Assembly: GCA_002863045.1 (NCBI GenBank)
Contig: PKDH01000051.1
Span: 26,325 to 90,324, forward strand
Source of the DNA: Legionella sp.
GTDB lineage: Bacteria > Pseudomonadota > Gammaproteobacteria > Legionellales > Legionellaceae
Direction: 5' to 3'
DNA length: 64,000 bases
Part shown: piece after piece, positions 1 to 10,401 of the stretch
How positions within the stretch are numbered: position 1 is the stretch's first letter
Layout of the letters: every line of letters starts with the position of its first letter
Position numbers and translations under genes: made by a program
Notes under the pieces: generated by a model
Databases searched by the model: none
The model's input: only the letters and a program-made list of their open reading frames with translations
Told to the model about the DNA's origin: nothing

Positions 1-691
1 ATCCTATATCGCCTGCGAACCTATCAACGACCTGTTCATAACAAGTAAAATGCTTTGATTTTAAGCGATGCGCCCAACCAAGTTCAGGCAAAGGTGCAAT
101 AGGTTGATTGAGATGCTCAAGTATTAAAGGGATGCCTGCTGATAAATCATTATTTAAGATGATTAAATCAGGCGTAAAATCATCTAAGACCAACCTATCG
201 TCCAAGCGCGAAACAGGTTCAATGGTTAACGCTTGCTTAAAAGTAGTCGATACAATCGATTGCGGCTCTTTTAACGATAAGCTACCGACGCGCACATTAA
301 ACCCTGCTTGACGACATAATTGATACAACGCCATCAAACTTTGGTTATAAAATTCATTACGCGTATGGTCTTCAGGAATTAATAAAATGGTGTGTGCATG
401 AGGTGCTTCAGCCGTTAGCGCCGTTTTTAATGCTTTAACAGCATAAGGCCAAACACTAGGATGTAAATTATTAAATCCGGCTGGAAATAAGTTGGTATCT
501 ACGGGTGCTAACTTAAAGCCTGCATGGCGCAAATCAACTGAACACATGATAGGTGGCGCGATATGCTGCCACTGCGCCTCAAACCACTGCTCAATTTTGA
601 CTTTATTTTTTAAAAGCTCTTTTTCAATGAAGGACATGGAGGGAGTCTGCGACATTTGCAAGTTAACCACAGGCAGTGCGTGATGGGTCAT
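1..691 (-). CDS. gshA: Glutamate-cysteine ligase, GshA type, N-terminal part (runs off left edge)
   Basis: Manual minus-strand translation from ATG at 691: MTHHALPVVNLQMSQTPSMSFIEKELLKNKVKIEQWFEAQW...SVDLRHAGFKLAPVDTNLFPAGFNNL..., open to position 1; the VDTNLFPAGFNNL stretch resembles the proteobacterial GshA family (PF08886). Not in the ORF track because it is incomplete. Confidence 0.8.
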   Translation of the reverse strand, partial: MTHHALPVVNLQMSQTPSMSFIEKELLKNKVKIEQWFEAQWQHIAPPIMCSVDLRHAGFKLAPVDTNLFPAGFNNLHPSVWPYAVKALKTALTAEAPHAHTILLIPEDHTRNEFYNQSLMALYQLCRQAGFNVRVGSLSLKEPQSIVSTTFKQALTIEPVSRLDDRLVLDDFTPDLIILNNDLSAGIPLILEHLNQPIAPLPELGWAHRLKSKHFTCYEQVVDRFAGDIG

Positions 692-849
692 GACGTTCCT
701 AGGCCTAAGACCGATATTTAAAGATGTTAGCATGTGCTTTGGCCTTATTAGATAAATAGGTGGGTGTTTTTAAATACTAAATTTTCTCAGTCAATTGTCA
801 ATGCTCTGTTTTATCGTTAGTATGGTAATTTTTATCCAGTTATCTTTAG

Positions 850-1128
850 ATGTTGACATCTCTGGCACTGCCTATCATTAATAATCAATTAGAAAACTTT
901 CATTATGTACTGATGTTTATCAATGCTCTACTGCACTTATTATTTGCTGGTGCCGTGGCCCAAGATGCCGGTCGCTTACACCATTTAGGTCAAAAGCCTG
1001 TATTGGTATCTGGCACTACCTGGGCGTTTGCCACATTGCTTGGTGGTGTGTTAACCGCAACACTTTACTGGCTAATACACCACTCTACGTTCACAAGACC
1101 TAAACTACGCGAGCCTTATCATGACTAA
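850..1128 (+). CDS. Small hypothetical membrane protein
   Basis: 92-aa ORF with hydrophobic segments; overlaps the start of the rhodanese gene by 8 nt. Confidence 0.6.
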   Translation: MLTSLALPIINNQLENFHYVLMFINALLHLLFAGAVAQDAGRLHHLGQKPVLVSGTTWAFATLLGGVLTATLYWLIHHSTFTRPKLREPYHD

Positions 1129-1453
1129 CCACCATCCAACCATTATTGATGTTAATGCGTTTAAAGAGCATATCACCCACCATCCAGATGCTTGTATTAT
1201 TGACGTACGCGAACAAGCTGAGTGGGATACCGGGCATTTAAAAGAAGCCATTCACCTGCCTTTAGCAGGCATCGCCGAGCAAATTACCACCATTGCTGCT
1301 GACAAGTCAGAACCTATCTACCTTTACTGTAAAGCAGGTGTGCGCTCTTTAGCTGCCGCTCAAATTTTGATAAACGCCGGCTTTACCCAAGTGTATTCAA
1401 TTGAAGGCGGTATAATGGCGTGGCAAAAAGCGCATTACCCATTAGAAATTTAG
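1121..1453 (+). CDS. Rhodanese-like domain protein
   Basis: IIDVREQAEWDTGHLKEAIHLPL and active-site loop YCKAGVRS. Confidence 0.9.
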   Translation: MTNHHPTIIDVNAFKEHITHHPDACIIDVREQAEWDTGHLKEAIHLPLAGIAEQITTIAADKSEPIYLYCKAGVRSLAAAQILINAGFTQVYSIEGGIMAWQKAHYPLEI

Positions 1454-2154
1454 CTAAGATGGTTTACCACATCTTGAGCCAGAATATTCATCTGTCCAAT
1501 AGGGCCGTTAAAATTAGCGCTATTCCAAAATGATATCTCACAATCAACGGCTGCCATGAACGCTTTAAGTGCTTGAGTTTGAGTGAATTCATCGGCTTGA
1601 TACGCCTCAATCTCAACTACGTTTACCAAAGTTTTTTCGATATGACAAAATTTAGCACTACCATACGACTCAATCCAACTTTTATACGGATGATTAGCCG
1701 AAATATGGGGCTGCATCTCACGCCCTAAGCGGGTATAAAGCATCACGCAAGGTAGATGAGCAGCAAGTGCTATCATCGGTGCTTGATGTTGCGCAGTATG
1801 TAAATGATTTAAATAATTTTGTACTGCAGGCCAAATAATAAGCGAGGCAGTTGGTGGGCTAAAAAAAGTGGCTAAGATGTTCGATGGCAGGTATTTTTTG
1901 TGCATATTCTGCTCTGTTTGGAATAAACTTTGTGCTACCTGTTCTAATTTTTCTTTTTGAATGGGGTCGGATAACTTGCCGGCGATTTGGCTTAACCCAT
2001 AGGCATAATATTTGAGGTAGTATTTATCTTGCTTGATGAATTGTTCAAATTGTTTAAACGGTAATTGACCTGTTTTAATGGCATGATTAAAAGGGTGTTG
2101 TGTAACACGCGGCCAGGTTGACTCAAGCGCTCGAGCAACTTTTATTCCCCACAT
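1450..2154 (-). CDS. tenA: TenA-family thiaminase II / aminopyrimidine aminohydrolase
   Basis: TenA-like sequence (HPFNHAIKTGQLPFKQFEQFIKQDKYYLKYYAYGLS) adjacent to thiD/thiM/thiE. Confidence 0.88.
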   Translation of the reverse strand: MWGIKVARALESTWPRVTQHPFNHAIKTGQLPFKQFEQFIKQDKYYLKYYAYGLSQIAGKLSDPIQKEKLEQVAQSLFQTEQNMHKKYLPSNILATFFSPPTASLIIWPAVQNYLNHLHTAQHQAPMIALAAHLPCVMLYTRLGREMQPHISANHPYKSWIESYGSAKFCHIEKTLVNVVEIEAYQADEFTQTQALKAFMAAVDCEISFWNSANFNGPIGQMNILAQDVVNHLS

Positions 2155-2165
2155 AGATACGCTCC

Positions 2166-2954
2166 TTAATCTATAAAATAAAAATGCTTAACCGGCCCAT
2201 GCCCCTGCCCGACTGAGTCATCAACCGCGCCAAGTAATGCTTGATATAAATACTCTTTGGCTTTACAGCAGGCGCTAAAAAGTGAATCCCCTTGCGCGAT
2301 AAAACTGGTAATAGCAGCCGATAACGTGCAGCCGGTACCATGATTGTTACGTGTTTGGATGCGAGGCGCTTTAAGCCATTGAATGTTTGTATCACTTACG
2401 AATAAATCGTTGGCGTATTGTTTATCTGCATCATGCCCACCCTTGAGTAACACGGCTTTTGGCCCAAGTTTTTTGATGTATTCGGCCATATCAGCAAAAC
2501 TTAATCGCCTACCCACCAAGCTTTGTGCTTCGGGTAAATTTGGCGTAATCAAGTTTGCTAGGGGCAGCAGTTGCTCTTTGAAAGCGTCTAGCGCCTCAGG
2601 TGCTAGCAAATAATCACCACTTTTGGCTATCATAACGGGATCTAAGATAATGGGGATATTGGCTGCGTGTTTGCCAAGAAAAGTCGCAACCGTGTCGATG
2701 ATGGCAGCATTCGCAAGCATACCAATTTTAATGGCCTGCGGCATGACATCAGCAAATACTGTCTCAAGCTGCTCTTTCACGCATTGTGCAGACATATCAT
2801 AAATGGTGCCAACCCCCAAAGTATTTTGCACCGGCAAGGCCGTTAATACCGATAATCCATAACTTTTAGTCGCTGCAAATGTTTTTAAATCTGCCTGAAT
2901 ACCGGCGCCACCACCATTATCAAAGCCGGCTATAGTTAAACAAACAGCGGTCAT
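2166..2954 (-). CDS. thiD: Hydroxymethylpyrimidine (phosphate) kinase
   Basis: TIAGFDNGGGAGIQADLKTF, ILDPVMIAKSGDYLL, NNHGTGCTLSAAI. Confidence 0.93.
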   Translation of the reverse strand: MTAVCLTIAGFDNGGGAGIQADLKTFAATKSYGLSVLTALPVQNTLGVGTIYDMSAQCVKEQLETVFADVMPQAIKIGMLANAAIIDTVATFLGKHAANIPIILDPVMIAKSGDYLLAPEALDAFKEQLLPLANLITPNLPEAQSLVGRRLSFADMAEYIKKLGPKAVLLKGGHDADKQYANDLFVSDTNIQWLKAPRIQTRNNHGTGCTLSAAITSFIAQGDSLFSACCKAKEYLYQALLGAVDDSVGQGHGPVKHFYFID

Positions 2955-2962
2955 CTCTTTCC

Positions 2963-3769
2963 TTATTGGTTGATTGAAAAATAAGCATTTGGTTTGATGC
3001 GTGTGGTCATGTCGCTAAAATCAGGCGCATACAATGCATCAATAAAATGATGCTTAAATTCGCCAGGTTTATTGAATTTTTGCCCGGTCAACTCGCCAGT
3101 TAACGCAAAAAAAGCCATGGCTAAACTGGTTGATTTAAGCGGGTCTTTCACCACCGCTTTAAATGCGGCCATCACTGCCCCTAAACTGCAACCCATGCCA
3201 GTCACACACGACATAAGCGCACTACCATAGCGTAATTTTATAACCTCATTCCCATCGGTAATAATATCTGTGGCGCCACTGACGGCTACCACCGCATTGG
3301 TCGCTTGTGCCAATTCTTTAGCCGCTTCAGTCACATCTAAATGTGTATCAGCGGCATCTACACCTTTGGTCTCATAGGCGAGACCGGCAAGGGCTAAAAT
3401 CTCACTGGCATTGCCTTTGATGATGTTGGCTTTAAGCGCCATGCGAGTCGCTGTTTGTGTGCGAATTTTACTAGCCCCTGCCCCAACGGGATCTAAGATA
3501 ATTGGTTTTTTATGCAATGAGGCTAGCATAATGGCTTTATCAACCAAATGAATAAACTCAGGTGACAGCGTGCCTAAATTGATATACACCGCTGCGGATA
3601 TTTTAATTAAATCCAGCGCCTCTGCTTCACACAAAGACATCACAGGTGCCGCGCCAATAGCCAACAGCGCGTTGGCCACAAAGTCGGTGGTTACGGTATT
3701 GGTGTAATTGAGAATAAGTGGTCGCTGTGATTTGATTAAGCCGTGCGTATGTTCGATGGCCTTGAGCAT
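2963..3769 (-). CDS. thiM: Hydroxyethylthiazole kinase
   Basis: PLILNYTNTVTTDFVANALLAIGAAPVMS, ILDPVGAGAS, VTGMGCSLGAV. Confidence 0.93.
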   Translation of the reverse strand: MLKAIEHTHGLIKSQRPLILNYTNTVTTDFVANALLAIGAAPVMSLCEAEALDLIKISAAVYINLGTLSPEFIHLVDKAIMLASLHKKPIILDPVGAGASKIRTQTATRMALKANIIKGNASEILALAGLAYETKGVDAADTHLDVTEAAKELAQATNAVVAVSGATDIITDGNEVIKLRYGSALMSCVTGMGCSLGAVMAAFKAVVKDPLKSTSLAMAFFALTGELTGQKFNKPGEFKHHFIDALYAPDFSDMTTRIKPNAYFSINQ

Positions 3770-4395
3770 AAAAGTCCTTGATTAATTTGGTTGAGCATCA
3801 AAGTGATATCGGCACTTGAGGCTGAATGAAGCGCGCTGATTGCCGCAATGCCTGCCACATTGGCCTGCAGCACCCGACCGATATTATGTTGATTAATCCC
3901 ACCAATGGCCACAAGAGGCTTGGTTGCATAACGTGCCGCTTCGGCTAATTTGTCAACACCCCAGATGGTTTGTACATCAGGTTTGCTAGATGTATTAAAT
4001 ATCGCACCAATACCGATGTAATCAACCGGTAGACTGCAGGCATGATGCAGCTGTTCAAAACTATTGACACTTAAACCAATTATTTTTTTATCACCCAAGC
4101 GCTGACGGGCAGTTACAACACAGCCATCATCTTGCCCTAGATGTAGGCCTGCAGCATCTAAAGCCACACAAAGCGCTAGATTATCATTAATAATCAATGG
4201 TACATCAAACGTTTTGAGCATTTCTTGTAACGCATGGCCAAGTGTTGCTAACTGCGTAAAGCTTAAGGGTTTTTCGCGAAGTTGTACGGCTGATACACCG
4301 GCTAGCACACATTGCTTAACATAGCCTACGTACTCGTCTACGGACATCAATCCTTGTTGGGTGACCAGCATAAGCTTTAATGATGCAAGTTTCAT
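3736..4395 (-). CDS. thiE: Thiamine-phosphate synthase
   Basis: VQLREKPLS, LIINDNLALCVALDAAGLHLGQDD, IGIGAIFNTSSKPD, VAIGGINQHNI. Confidence 0.93.
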   Translation of the reverse strand: MKLASLKLMLVTQQGLMSVDEYVGYVKQCVLAGVSAVQLREKPLSFTQLATLGHALQEMLKTFDVPLIINDNLALCVALDAAGLHLGQDDGCVVTARQRLGDKKIIGLSVNSFEQLHHACSLPVDYIGIGAIFNTSSKPDVQTIWGVDKLAEAARYATKPLVAIGGINQHNIGRVLQANVAGIAAISALHSASSADITLMLNQINQGLLCSRPSNIRTA

Positions 4396-4549
4396 TTTAC
4401 CAAAAATGCCAATAAATTAGACAAATAGTAACGGAGTCGTTTAGAATGTCAACTTAATTTTAATCATTGAGAAGCAAGCTGACTCAACATTTGCTTCTTT
4501 TTCGAAGGATTCGGTCTACGCAATAACATGATGTTCATCACTATTTTGG

Positions 4550-6433
4550 TTGACTGATATGAGTAAATCTTTGTTACAAAAGCTTCAAACACCAGCAGAT
4601 AATTCGAGCGAAGCTCAAGCGCTTACCACGCAAGAACACCAGCAAATATTATATGAATATTTCATCCCTAACTTCACCTTGCTCGATGCTCAAACCCAAG
4701 CAGAGTTTAAAGCCACAGAAAATGGCTTGAAACTTGAGGAATTTATCCCAGAATTTTTAGCAAGATTTGCTCAATTACCTTATTGGTGGAATCTACTACG
4801 TAACAGAACAGCCGAAGAACAAGAGCTTGAAAAAATCTTATCACGCGCCCTTAAGCGTTGGTCGAAATGGGTTGCTAACGATGAAGCCTATAACACGCTT
4901 CAACAACAAATTAGCCAAGCAACCGAACAAAAGTTTAACAATGAAAACAAACACCTTCTCCACAATTTTCCTTTTATTCATCTGTGTCATACGCGCAATA
5001 CACAGTCAGTAGCAGATAACCTTCAAGCTTTTGCCACGATATTTTCTACATCAAAAAACGAAAGGCTCTTGCTAGCACAACGAGAAACGAAACTGACCCA
5101 GTTTTTATTTGATAGTTTCCAAGCATTAACTGTGAATTTGAACTCTTTTATTGATTTAACTGAATTTCACAAGCGTTACGCTGACCAAATGGCGCGTGCG
5201 ATTATCAAACACGCACAAACCGACCAAGAAAATACACGATTTGATTGGCACGCTTATTTAACCGAACAAAACAATTATGCCGCACAACTGGCCAAATTTA
5301 TCACCCATGAGTGGTCTTTAATTAATCAAAAAGAAGATTATCAACTGCATAATATTGATACAAGTCAAATAACAAATTCAGTGGCATATAATTTACTCGC
5401 CATAGGTATTAAAAAAGGTAAAAAAATTGCCAACAAATTAGCGGATGCGCATGCTTTTATTCAGTTAACCGGTGGCGCCACTCAGAATGAAAACTCTTAT
5501 TTAGTCGTGCTTGACTTATACAACTATTACCGCTATTTCGAAACCATTGAGGAGGCTAAAGATATCAGTGTCAAGGTAACAGAAATATTTTTGCCGCTTT
5601 ATTATGAATACCGCAATTTAAGTTTTTATGAAAAAAGTACTTTTTGGAAAGTATATCGCTTGGTGATGCCTTTGGTGGTCGTAACCGCTGTGGTCGCCTT
5701 GGTTATGCTTGCCATAGCACCACTAGCACTTCCTGAATTGGTATTATCTTTAGTTTTTATACCTGCTGTCATCACCGGCTTATATGCGGCAACACTTTAT
5801 GTAAGAGCCAAAGATTATCTTTATCATACATTGCGTTGCCGCTATTATGGCGGCGAATTTAACTTACCCCGATTTCAACTTAATACGCGCCTCACTCAGG
5901 CTTTTAATCATCAAGCGCCCCAAATACGTGATTTCTATGTCGCAGAATTAAAAAAATGTGATGCTTTATTGGCCAGATTTCAAGCAGGGTTTAAAGCTGG
6001 GATTTTAGATGACGATGCGTTAGAAAGGCGCAAAGACATTGGTAAAAGAAGATTGCAACTTAGCCTTGAATGGTACGATTTACACAGCAATGCCAAGCTT
6101 GGTATCGATAGTCTACCCGCCATTGTAACCAAGCGCTTAGATGAAACCATACAAGTCTCTTTTGCAAAACTGCAAACTGCCATGCAGCAAAATATGCCAA
6201 AAAACACCGCTTGTTATGGGGAGAAAACGATTAGATTTTTTGATGATAATCAAGATGCCGCAATTCATCAGGCGGGCTTAAATAATCCAGCGGCTGAGGT
6301 TAAGCCATCTAACCAATTACTCAACTACCCCAATAGAGCACATTCAGTAACTTTCTTTGCACAAACAAAAATCAAGCATGATCAACTTCAAGCGCTTGAT
6401 AGACTGGCCGCCTCCCTGGCCCCAGCTACCTGA
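4550..6433 (+). CDS. Large hypothetical protein with central transmembrane hairpin
   Basis: 627-aa ORF; hydrophobic stretch VVVTAVVALVMLAIAPLALPELVLSLVFIPAVITGLYAATLYV; no family recognised. Confidence 0.7.
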   Translation: MTDMSKSLLQKLQTPADNSSEAQALTTQEHQQILYEYFIPNFTLLDAQTQAEFKATENGLKLEEFIPEFLARFAQLPYWWNLLRNRTAEEQELEKILSRALKRWSKWVANDEAYNTLQQQISQATEQKFNNENKHLLHNFPFIHLCHTRNTQSVADNLQAFATIFSTSKNERLLLAQRETKLTQFLFDSFQALTVNLNSFIDLTEFHKRYADQMARAIIKHAQTDQENTRFDWHAYLTEQNNYAAQLAKFITHEWSLINQKEDYQLHNIDTSQITNSVAYNLLAIGIKKGKKIANKLADAHAFIQLTGGATQNENSYLVVLDLYNYYRYFETIEEAKDISVKVTEIFLPLYYEYRNLSFYEKSTFWKVYRLVMPLVVVTAVVALVMLAIAPLALPELVLSLVFIPAVITGLYAATLYVRAKDYLYHTLRCRYYGGEFNLPRFQLNTRLTQAFNHQAPQIRDFYVAELKKCDALLARFQAGFKAGILDDDALERRKDIGKRRLQLSLEWYDLHSNAKLGIDSLPAIVTKRLDETIQVSFAKLQTAMQQNMPKNTACYGEKTIRFFDDNQDAAIHQAGLNNPAAEVKPSNQLLNYPNRAHSVTFFAQTKIKHDQLQALDRLAASLAPAT

Positions 6434-6453
6434 TGCTTTAGATATTAAAAATT

Positions 6454-7947
6454 TTATACCGATAATTCATCTAAATAGATAAGCTTAAGCGTTGGCTTAT
6501 CTAACAAAGAAACCGCCTCAGGCGCTTCAGAATAATTTTTAAGTAATGGTAAAAATAACGACTGGCCAATGACATAACGCTTATCACGCGCACTTGATGC
6601 TAATCCCCAGACATTTTGATACGTCATAGCGGTATGCGTGTCATCGGTTTTAAGCCCAACATACAGCATGACATGACCATTGATGTAAATAATGGTCAGC
6701 AAAGGATGTGCTTGTGATTTAAGCGTCTTTAACCGCTCATCAGGGGTCATATCTGATAAATCAATGCTGGCCAATTTTGCTTGAGCGCTTGAGTTTCGGG
6801 GGAGCCAAATCCCAAACGGCGTGAATAAACTTTTTAACTCCTGTGAGCAATCATTGAAAAACCACTGTCCGCCCCAGCCATACGGGCGATTTTGTAATTG
6901 CTTGATTAAACGGGCGATATTTTGAGCAGAAGCTTTAACTGGCATGGCAGCCACAGCCGTGTGCTTGATAAGTGCTGTTGTAATATGAGCGACACCACTT
7001 GTAGTTTTAATTGGCAGCAAAACTTCGGTGTATGACTCGTGCTGCCCACTTAAAGGAAAAACCGTACCAATGTAGCCATATGCTTGAAAAATGTTTTGAG
7101 TGGTTAAAATCGGTGCTTTGGTTTGCATCACCGCCACAAGCGCTTTTTGAGCCGCGGTTTGCCATTGCTCTATAAATCTTGACGATACATAGGCAATATC
7201 TGCACTTTTTACCCAGCCAAAATAACTATCAGGCGTTATTACCAAAGACCATGCCTTATCCGCTGACACACTGACCACGTAGAGTGGTGTGGCCATCCAC
7301 ACAGCCGACTCTTGAAGGTTATCAAATGGAAAACCCTGCCCTGGTAATTGCATGTCAAAAAAATCAGGAGCTGCCTCTGGCAATACCCGAACGAACGTAT
7401 TAACCACAGCAATGGCGCGATTCTGGGGTTCAAATATGGCACTACTTACGTTGTTTAACGCCATATTATGTTCTAACGCCTGCCACCAATTAACTTCATG
7501 TAATTTAAAGTTAAGGGCATAATGTTGGTGTTCTTTATTCTGCAGGCGATTATCAAAGCGAGTTATCACTTCACATTCATGTTGCTTGACCATCGGCAAA
7601 AAAGCTTCTACAAACTGTGCACTCCAGGGTGATAACCCATGCTCGTGACTTTCATAGTAATGACGATAAAAGGCTTGCATTTGCGAAATTTGATAGGCCT
7701 TTGTTAATTTATTCTTAACATAATCTGCCTGCGTAAGTGGTATGTAATCATCAACCTGTTGCGAAAAAGTTATAGGAAAATCCTGCCATGGTACCTCAAT
7801 GGCCATACATACTGAGGTTATACTGAGCATGATGGCAACAAGGCTTGTTTTAAACATGCGAGAAATACTAAATTTAGAATACATCATCAACTTTTCTTCA
7901 TTTTTTGAGTCATTTATAAATAATTCATGGCTTTTATACCAACACAA
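6454..7947 (-). CDS. SH3-domain NlpC/P60-family peptidase, probably exported
   Basis: Hydrophobic N-terminal segment (KTSLVAIMLSITSVCMA); NRPYGWGGQWFFNDCSQELKSLFTPFGIWLPRNSSAQ with catalytic Cys context, and GHVMLYVG. Confidence 0.85.
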   Translation of the reverse strand: MCWYKSHELFINDSKNEEKLMMYSKFSISRMFKTSLVAIMLSITSVCMAIEVPWQDFPITFSQQVDDYIPLTQADYVKNKLTKAYQISQMQAFYRHYYESHEHGLSPWSAQFVEAFLPMVKQHECEVITRFDNRLQNKEHQHYALNFKLHEVNWWQALEHNMALNNVSSAIFEPQNRAIAVVNTFVRVLPEAAPDFFDMQLPGQGFPFDNLQESAVWMATPLYVVSVSADKAWSLVITPDSYFGWVKSADIAYVSSRFIEQWQTAAQKALVAVMQTKAPILTTQNIFQAYGYIGTVFPLSGQHESYTEVLLPIKTTSGVAHITTALIKHTAVAAMPVKASAQNIARLIKQLQNRPYGWGGQWFFNDCSQELKSLFTPFGIWLPRNSSAQAKLASIDLSDMTPDERLKTLKSQAHPLLTIIYINGHVMLYVGLKTDDTHTAMTYQNVWGLASSARDKRYVIGQSLFLPLLKNYSEAPEAVSLLDKPTLKLIYLDELSV

Positions 7948-7966
7948 ATGACATCTATTACAAACA

Positions 7967-8440
7967 TTAACAAATTGTCATCGCATCGCTAACCTGATCA
8001 TCAAAAGCACAGCTAAAAGCTTGAGCCACAGTCACACCTGCCCGACTACACGCTATCAAAGGTATGATTAACATGCTTGGTACCACAAGGGCGGCACAAA
8101 TAACGCTGACTACTGTTGCTAGCAAGGCAAGCTTACCTAACAAAACCGTTGTTTCTTGTAAACTTTTTTTAACCCCATGGCTAGCAAATATGCAAGCATT
8201 CAGCAAAACTGGCAAACTTATTATAAAAACAGGCAAAAAGATACTAGCAATAATGGCAGTAGCGGCACTTAAAAGTAAGAAGACAGGCGGGATGCCTAAT
8301 GAGTAACCCACCATTTTTCCCGCTTCTTTAATATTTTTATACGGCTTAAAAAAACTAAAATCGCTGATAAAAGATGATTCTTTAACGGGGATGCTAGTAT
8401 CACTGGGCATATTACGGCAAAATATCATGACAACTCTCAT
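7967..8440 (-). CDS. Hypothetical membrane protein
   Basis: 157-aa ORF with several hydrophobic segments. Confidence 0.5.
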   Translation of the reverse strand: MRVVMIFCRNMPSDTSIPVKESSFISDFSFFKPYKNIKEAGKMVGYSLGIPPVFLLLSAATAIIASIFLPVFIISLPVLLNACIFASHGVKKSLQETTVLLGKLALLATVVSVICAALVVPSMLIIPLIACSRAGVTVAQAFSCAFDDQVSDAMTIC

Positions 8441-8488
8441 TACATATGTTGCACTATTATAACTAAAAATATACTAATTATCAAAAAA

Positions 8489-9343
8489 TTAATTTGTATG
8501 TTTATTTTTTATAAATTTTTTATATTGGTTAAGTTTGATAGACAATGTGTGGCTTGTAATGTGTAAGCGATAATTTATTTGATTGATTTGATGTACCGGT
8601 TGTATGCCCATCAACGCGTTGCTTAGAAAAACCTCATCAGCATTTAAAAGCGCTTGAGTTGTGAGTGAGCGCTCATAAATTGTGAACTCAGGTTGGCAGG
8701 TGGTAAGTAATATGGCGCGAAGTACCCCAGGTAGCGCGCCGTCTAGCACCGGTGGTGTATAAATTTTTTTATCTTTTACCATAAAAATAGTACTGGTAGC
8801 AGCATCAGCGACCAAGCCTGCGGTGTTTAATAAAATGGCTTCATGGAATCCTTTTGTGTGCGCTTCTTGTTTAGCCAAAATATTATCCAGGTAACTTAAC
8901 GATTTAATTCGCGCGCTAAGACTGTGTTCATTTTTTCGTGTACTCGCTATCCATGCGCTAAAAAATGGTTGAAGATTTGGCTGATACAAGGCTGCTGATA
9001 ACACAAAATTAGGCTTAAGGGGTGTGGAAGGTAAAATGCCGCGCGCACTTCTCCCAAAACTCAGTGTTAACCTGACTGCGGCAATTTTGTTGGTTAATTG
9101 ATTGGCTTTTATCAGTGTGATTATCATGTCTTTTAGTACTTGATAGGTAAAGGGTTGGTTAATCTCTAGCAAAGCCGCGCTTTGTAGCAAACGCTGCCAG
9201 TGATAAGACAACCACGGCGCTATGCCTTGTTCAACCAAAATGGTTTCAAACACACCATGGCCGAGCGTAAAGCCTCGATCATCGTGATGAATACAAGCAC
9301 CATCAGCTGCAATTAAAGCACCATTATAAATAATAAACGACAT
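8489..9343 (-). CDS. pabC: Class IV aminotransferase, probable aminodeoxychorismate lyase
   Basis: DDRGFTLGHGVFETILVEQG, KSLSYLDNILAKQEA, LLNTAGLVADAATSTIFMV, LPGVLRAILL. Confidence 0.75.
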   Translation of the reverse strand: MSFIIYNGALIAADGACIHHDDRGFTLGHGVFETILVEQGIAPWLSYHWQRLLQSAALLEINQPFTYQVLKDMIITLIKANQLTNKIAAVRLTLSFGRSARGILPSTPLKPNFVLSAALYQPNLQPFFSAWIASTRKNEHSLSARIKSLSYLDNILAKQEAHTKGFHEAILLNTAGLVADAATSTIFMVKDKKIYTPPVLDGALPGVLRAILLTTCQPEFTIYERSLTTQALLNADEVFLSNALMGIQPVHQINQINYRLHITSHTLSIKLNQYKKFIKNKHTN

Positions 9344-9403
9344 ATGTATGAACGCTCTTTTTTAATTCACCCATTAAAAAAGTAAACCACTAATAACGCA
9401 AGT

Positions 9404-10312
9404 TTATTTTCGTTTTAATCCATTTTCTTGAGAAATAGTCCGTGTTGAAGTTTCATCTCTACTATTATCATGTTGCTCAAATACACCAAAGCCTTTATAT
9501 GTAGATTTTGCAGTTGATTGGTTAGGGTTTTCTCCTATGAGTAATGGACAACTTTCTGCGCGCTTGATTAGCTTTTTAGGAGAGGTATTATTAAATGTTT
9601 TATCCGTTGTTACACCATTTAAACAAGATGTTTCACTGGTTGCGTTGTTCGATGTTTTTACCATTGCTTTAATGCTTTGATAACCATGCCTAACGGCCAA
9701 TGCGCTACCAATGACTGCAGCAGCAATACCAATACCAGCTAAAAAAGATTTACCCAAGAGAAAAACGCCTATGGTCGCTGCAGTTGCGATGATTCCTGCC
9801 AGTGTTGCGATAAACTGTTCTTTAGCTAATCCATAATACTTTGACTTTTTCTTTGGGACAGCCGTATCTAGCGCCCTACCAAGATAATAAACCACGGAGA
9901 CTGCACTAAATAATGTTTTACCGGCCATTACGGCTGTAAAGATAATAGGGGTAGCGAGTAGAAATATTGAAGATGCAACAAGCGACCCTATCACCGCTAT
10001 GGTAATGGCCATGGCCGCTAACGTATCAATTGACGCTGTTACAATGTTACTTAGTTTGCCTTTTGTTATATAAGCTTGCCGCCATGATAAAGCCGCAGAA
10101 ATAAGGGCTGCTGCAGCTGTTACTGGAAAAAAAATAAACTTACCAATGTGTTCGTAAAAACCAAAAAGTATTGGTTTTAAAAAAAGTGTATAAATAATAC
10201 CAATATTAATGGCATCAACAAGTCCTACTAAACTTTTACCGATACCATTTAAGGCGGTATCTCGTTGTTTTTTTTGTTCAATTTGTGGGGTTACCAAACT
10301 CATTTTAATCAC
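9404..10312 (-). CDS. Hypothetical multi-spanning membrane protein with polar C-terminal tail
   Basis: 302-aa ORF; repeated Ala/Ile-rich hydrophobic helices and a charged tail (FEQHDNSRDETSTRTISQENGLKRK). Confidence 0.6.
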   Translation of the reverse strand: MIKMSLVTPQIEQKKQRDTALNGIGKSLVGLVDAINIGIIYTLFLKPILFGFYEHIGKFIFFPVTAAAALISAALSWRQAYITKGKLSNIVTASIDTLAAMAITIAVIGSLVASSIFLLATPIIFTAVMAGKTLFSAVSVVYYLGRALDTAVPKKKSKYYGLAKEQFIATLAGIIATAATIGVFLLGKSFLAGIGIAAAVIGSALAVRHGYQSIKAMVKTSNNATSETSCLNGVTTDKTFNNTSPKKLIKRAESCPLLIGENPNQSTAKSTYKGFGVFEQHDNSRDETSTRTISQENGLKRK

Positions 10313-10401
10313 CTCTGCTTATAAAGAACACTTAGTTTAAATATTTGACTAATAAGTGTAAATAGCTAAAAATTGATTTAATAATTTACTTTTTGGATAT
10401 A

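Noticed and set aside
4396-4549. Possible TPP riboswitch upstream of thiE
   Set aside because: No CTGAGA or ACCTGAT-like conserved core seen on the minus strand; could not be folded here.
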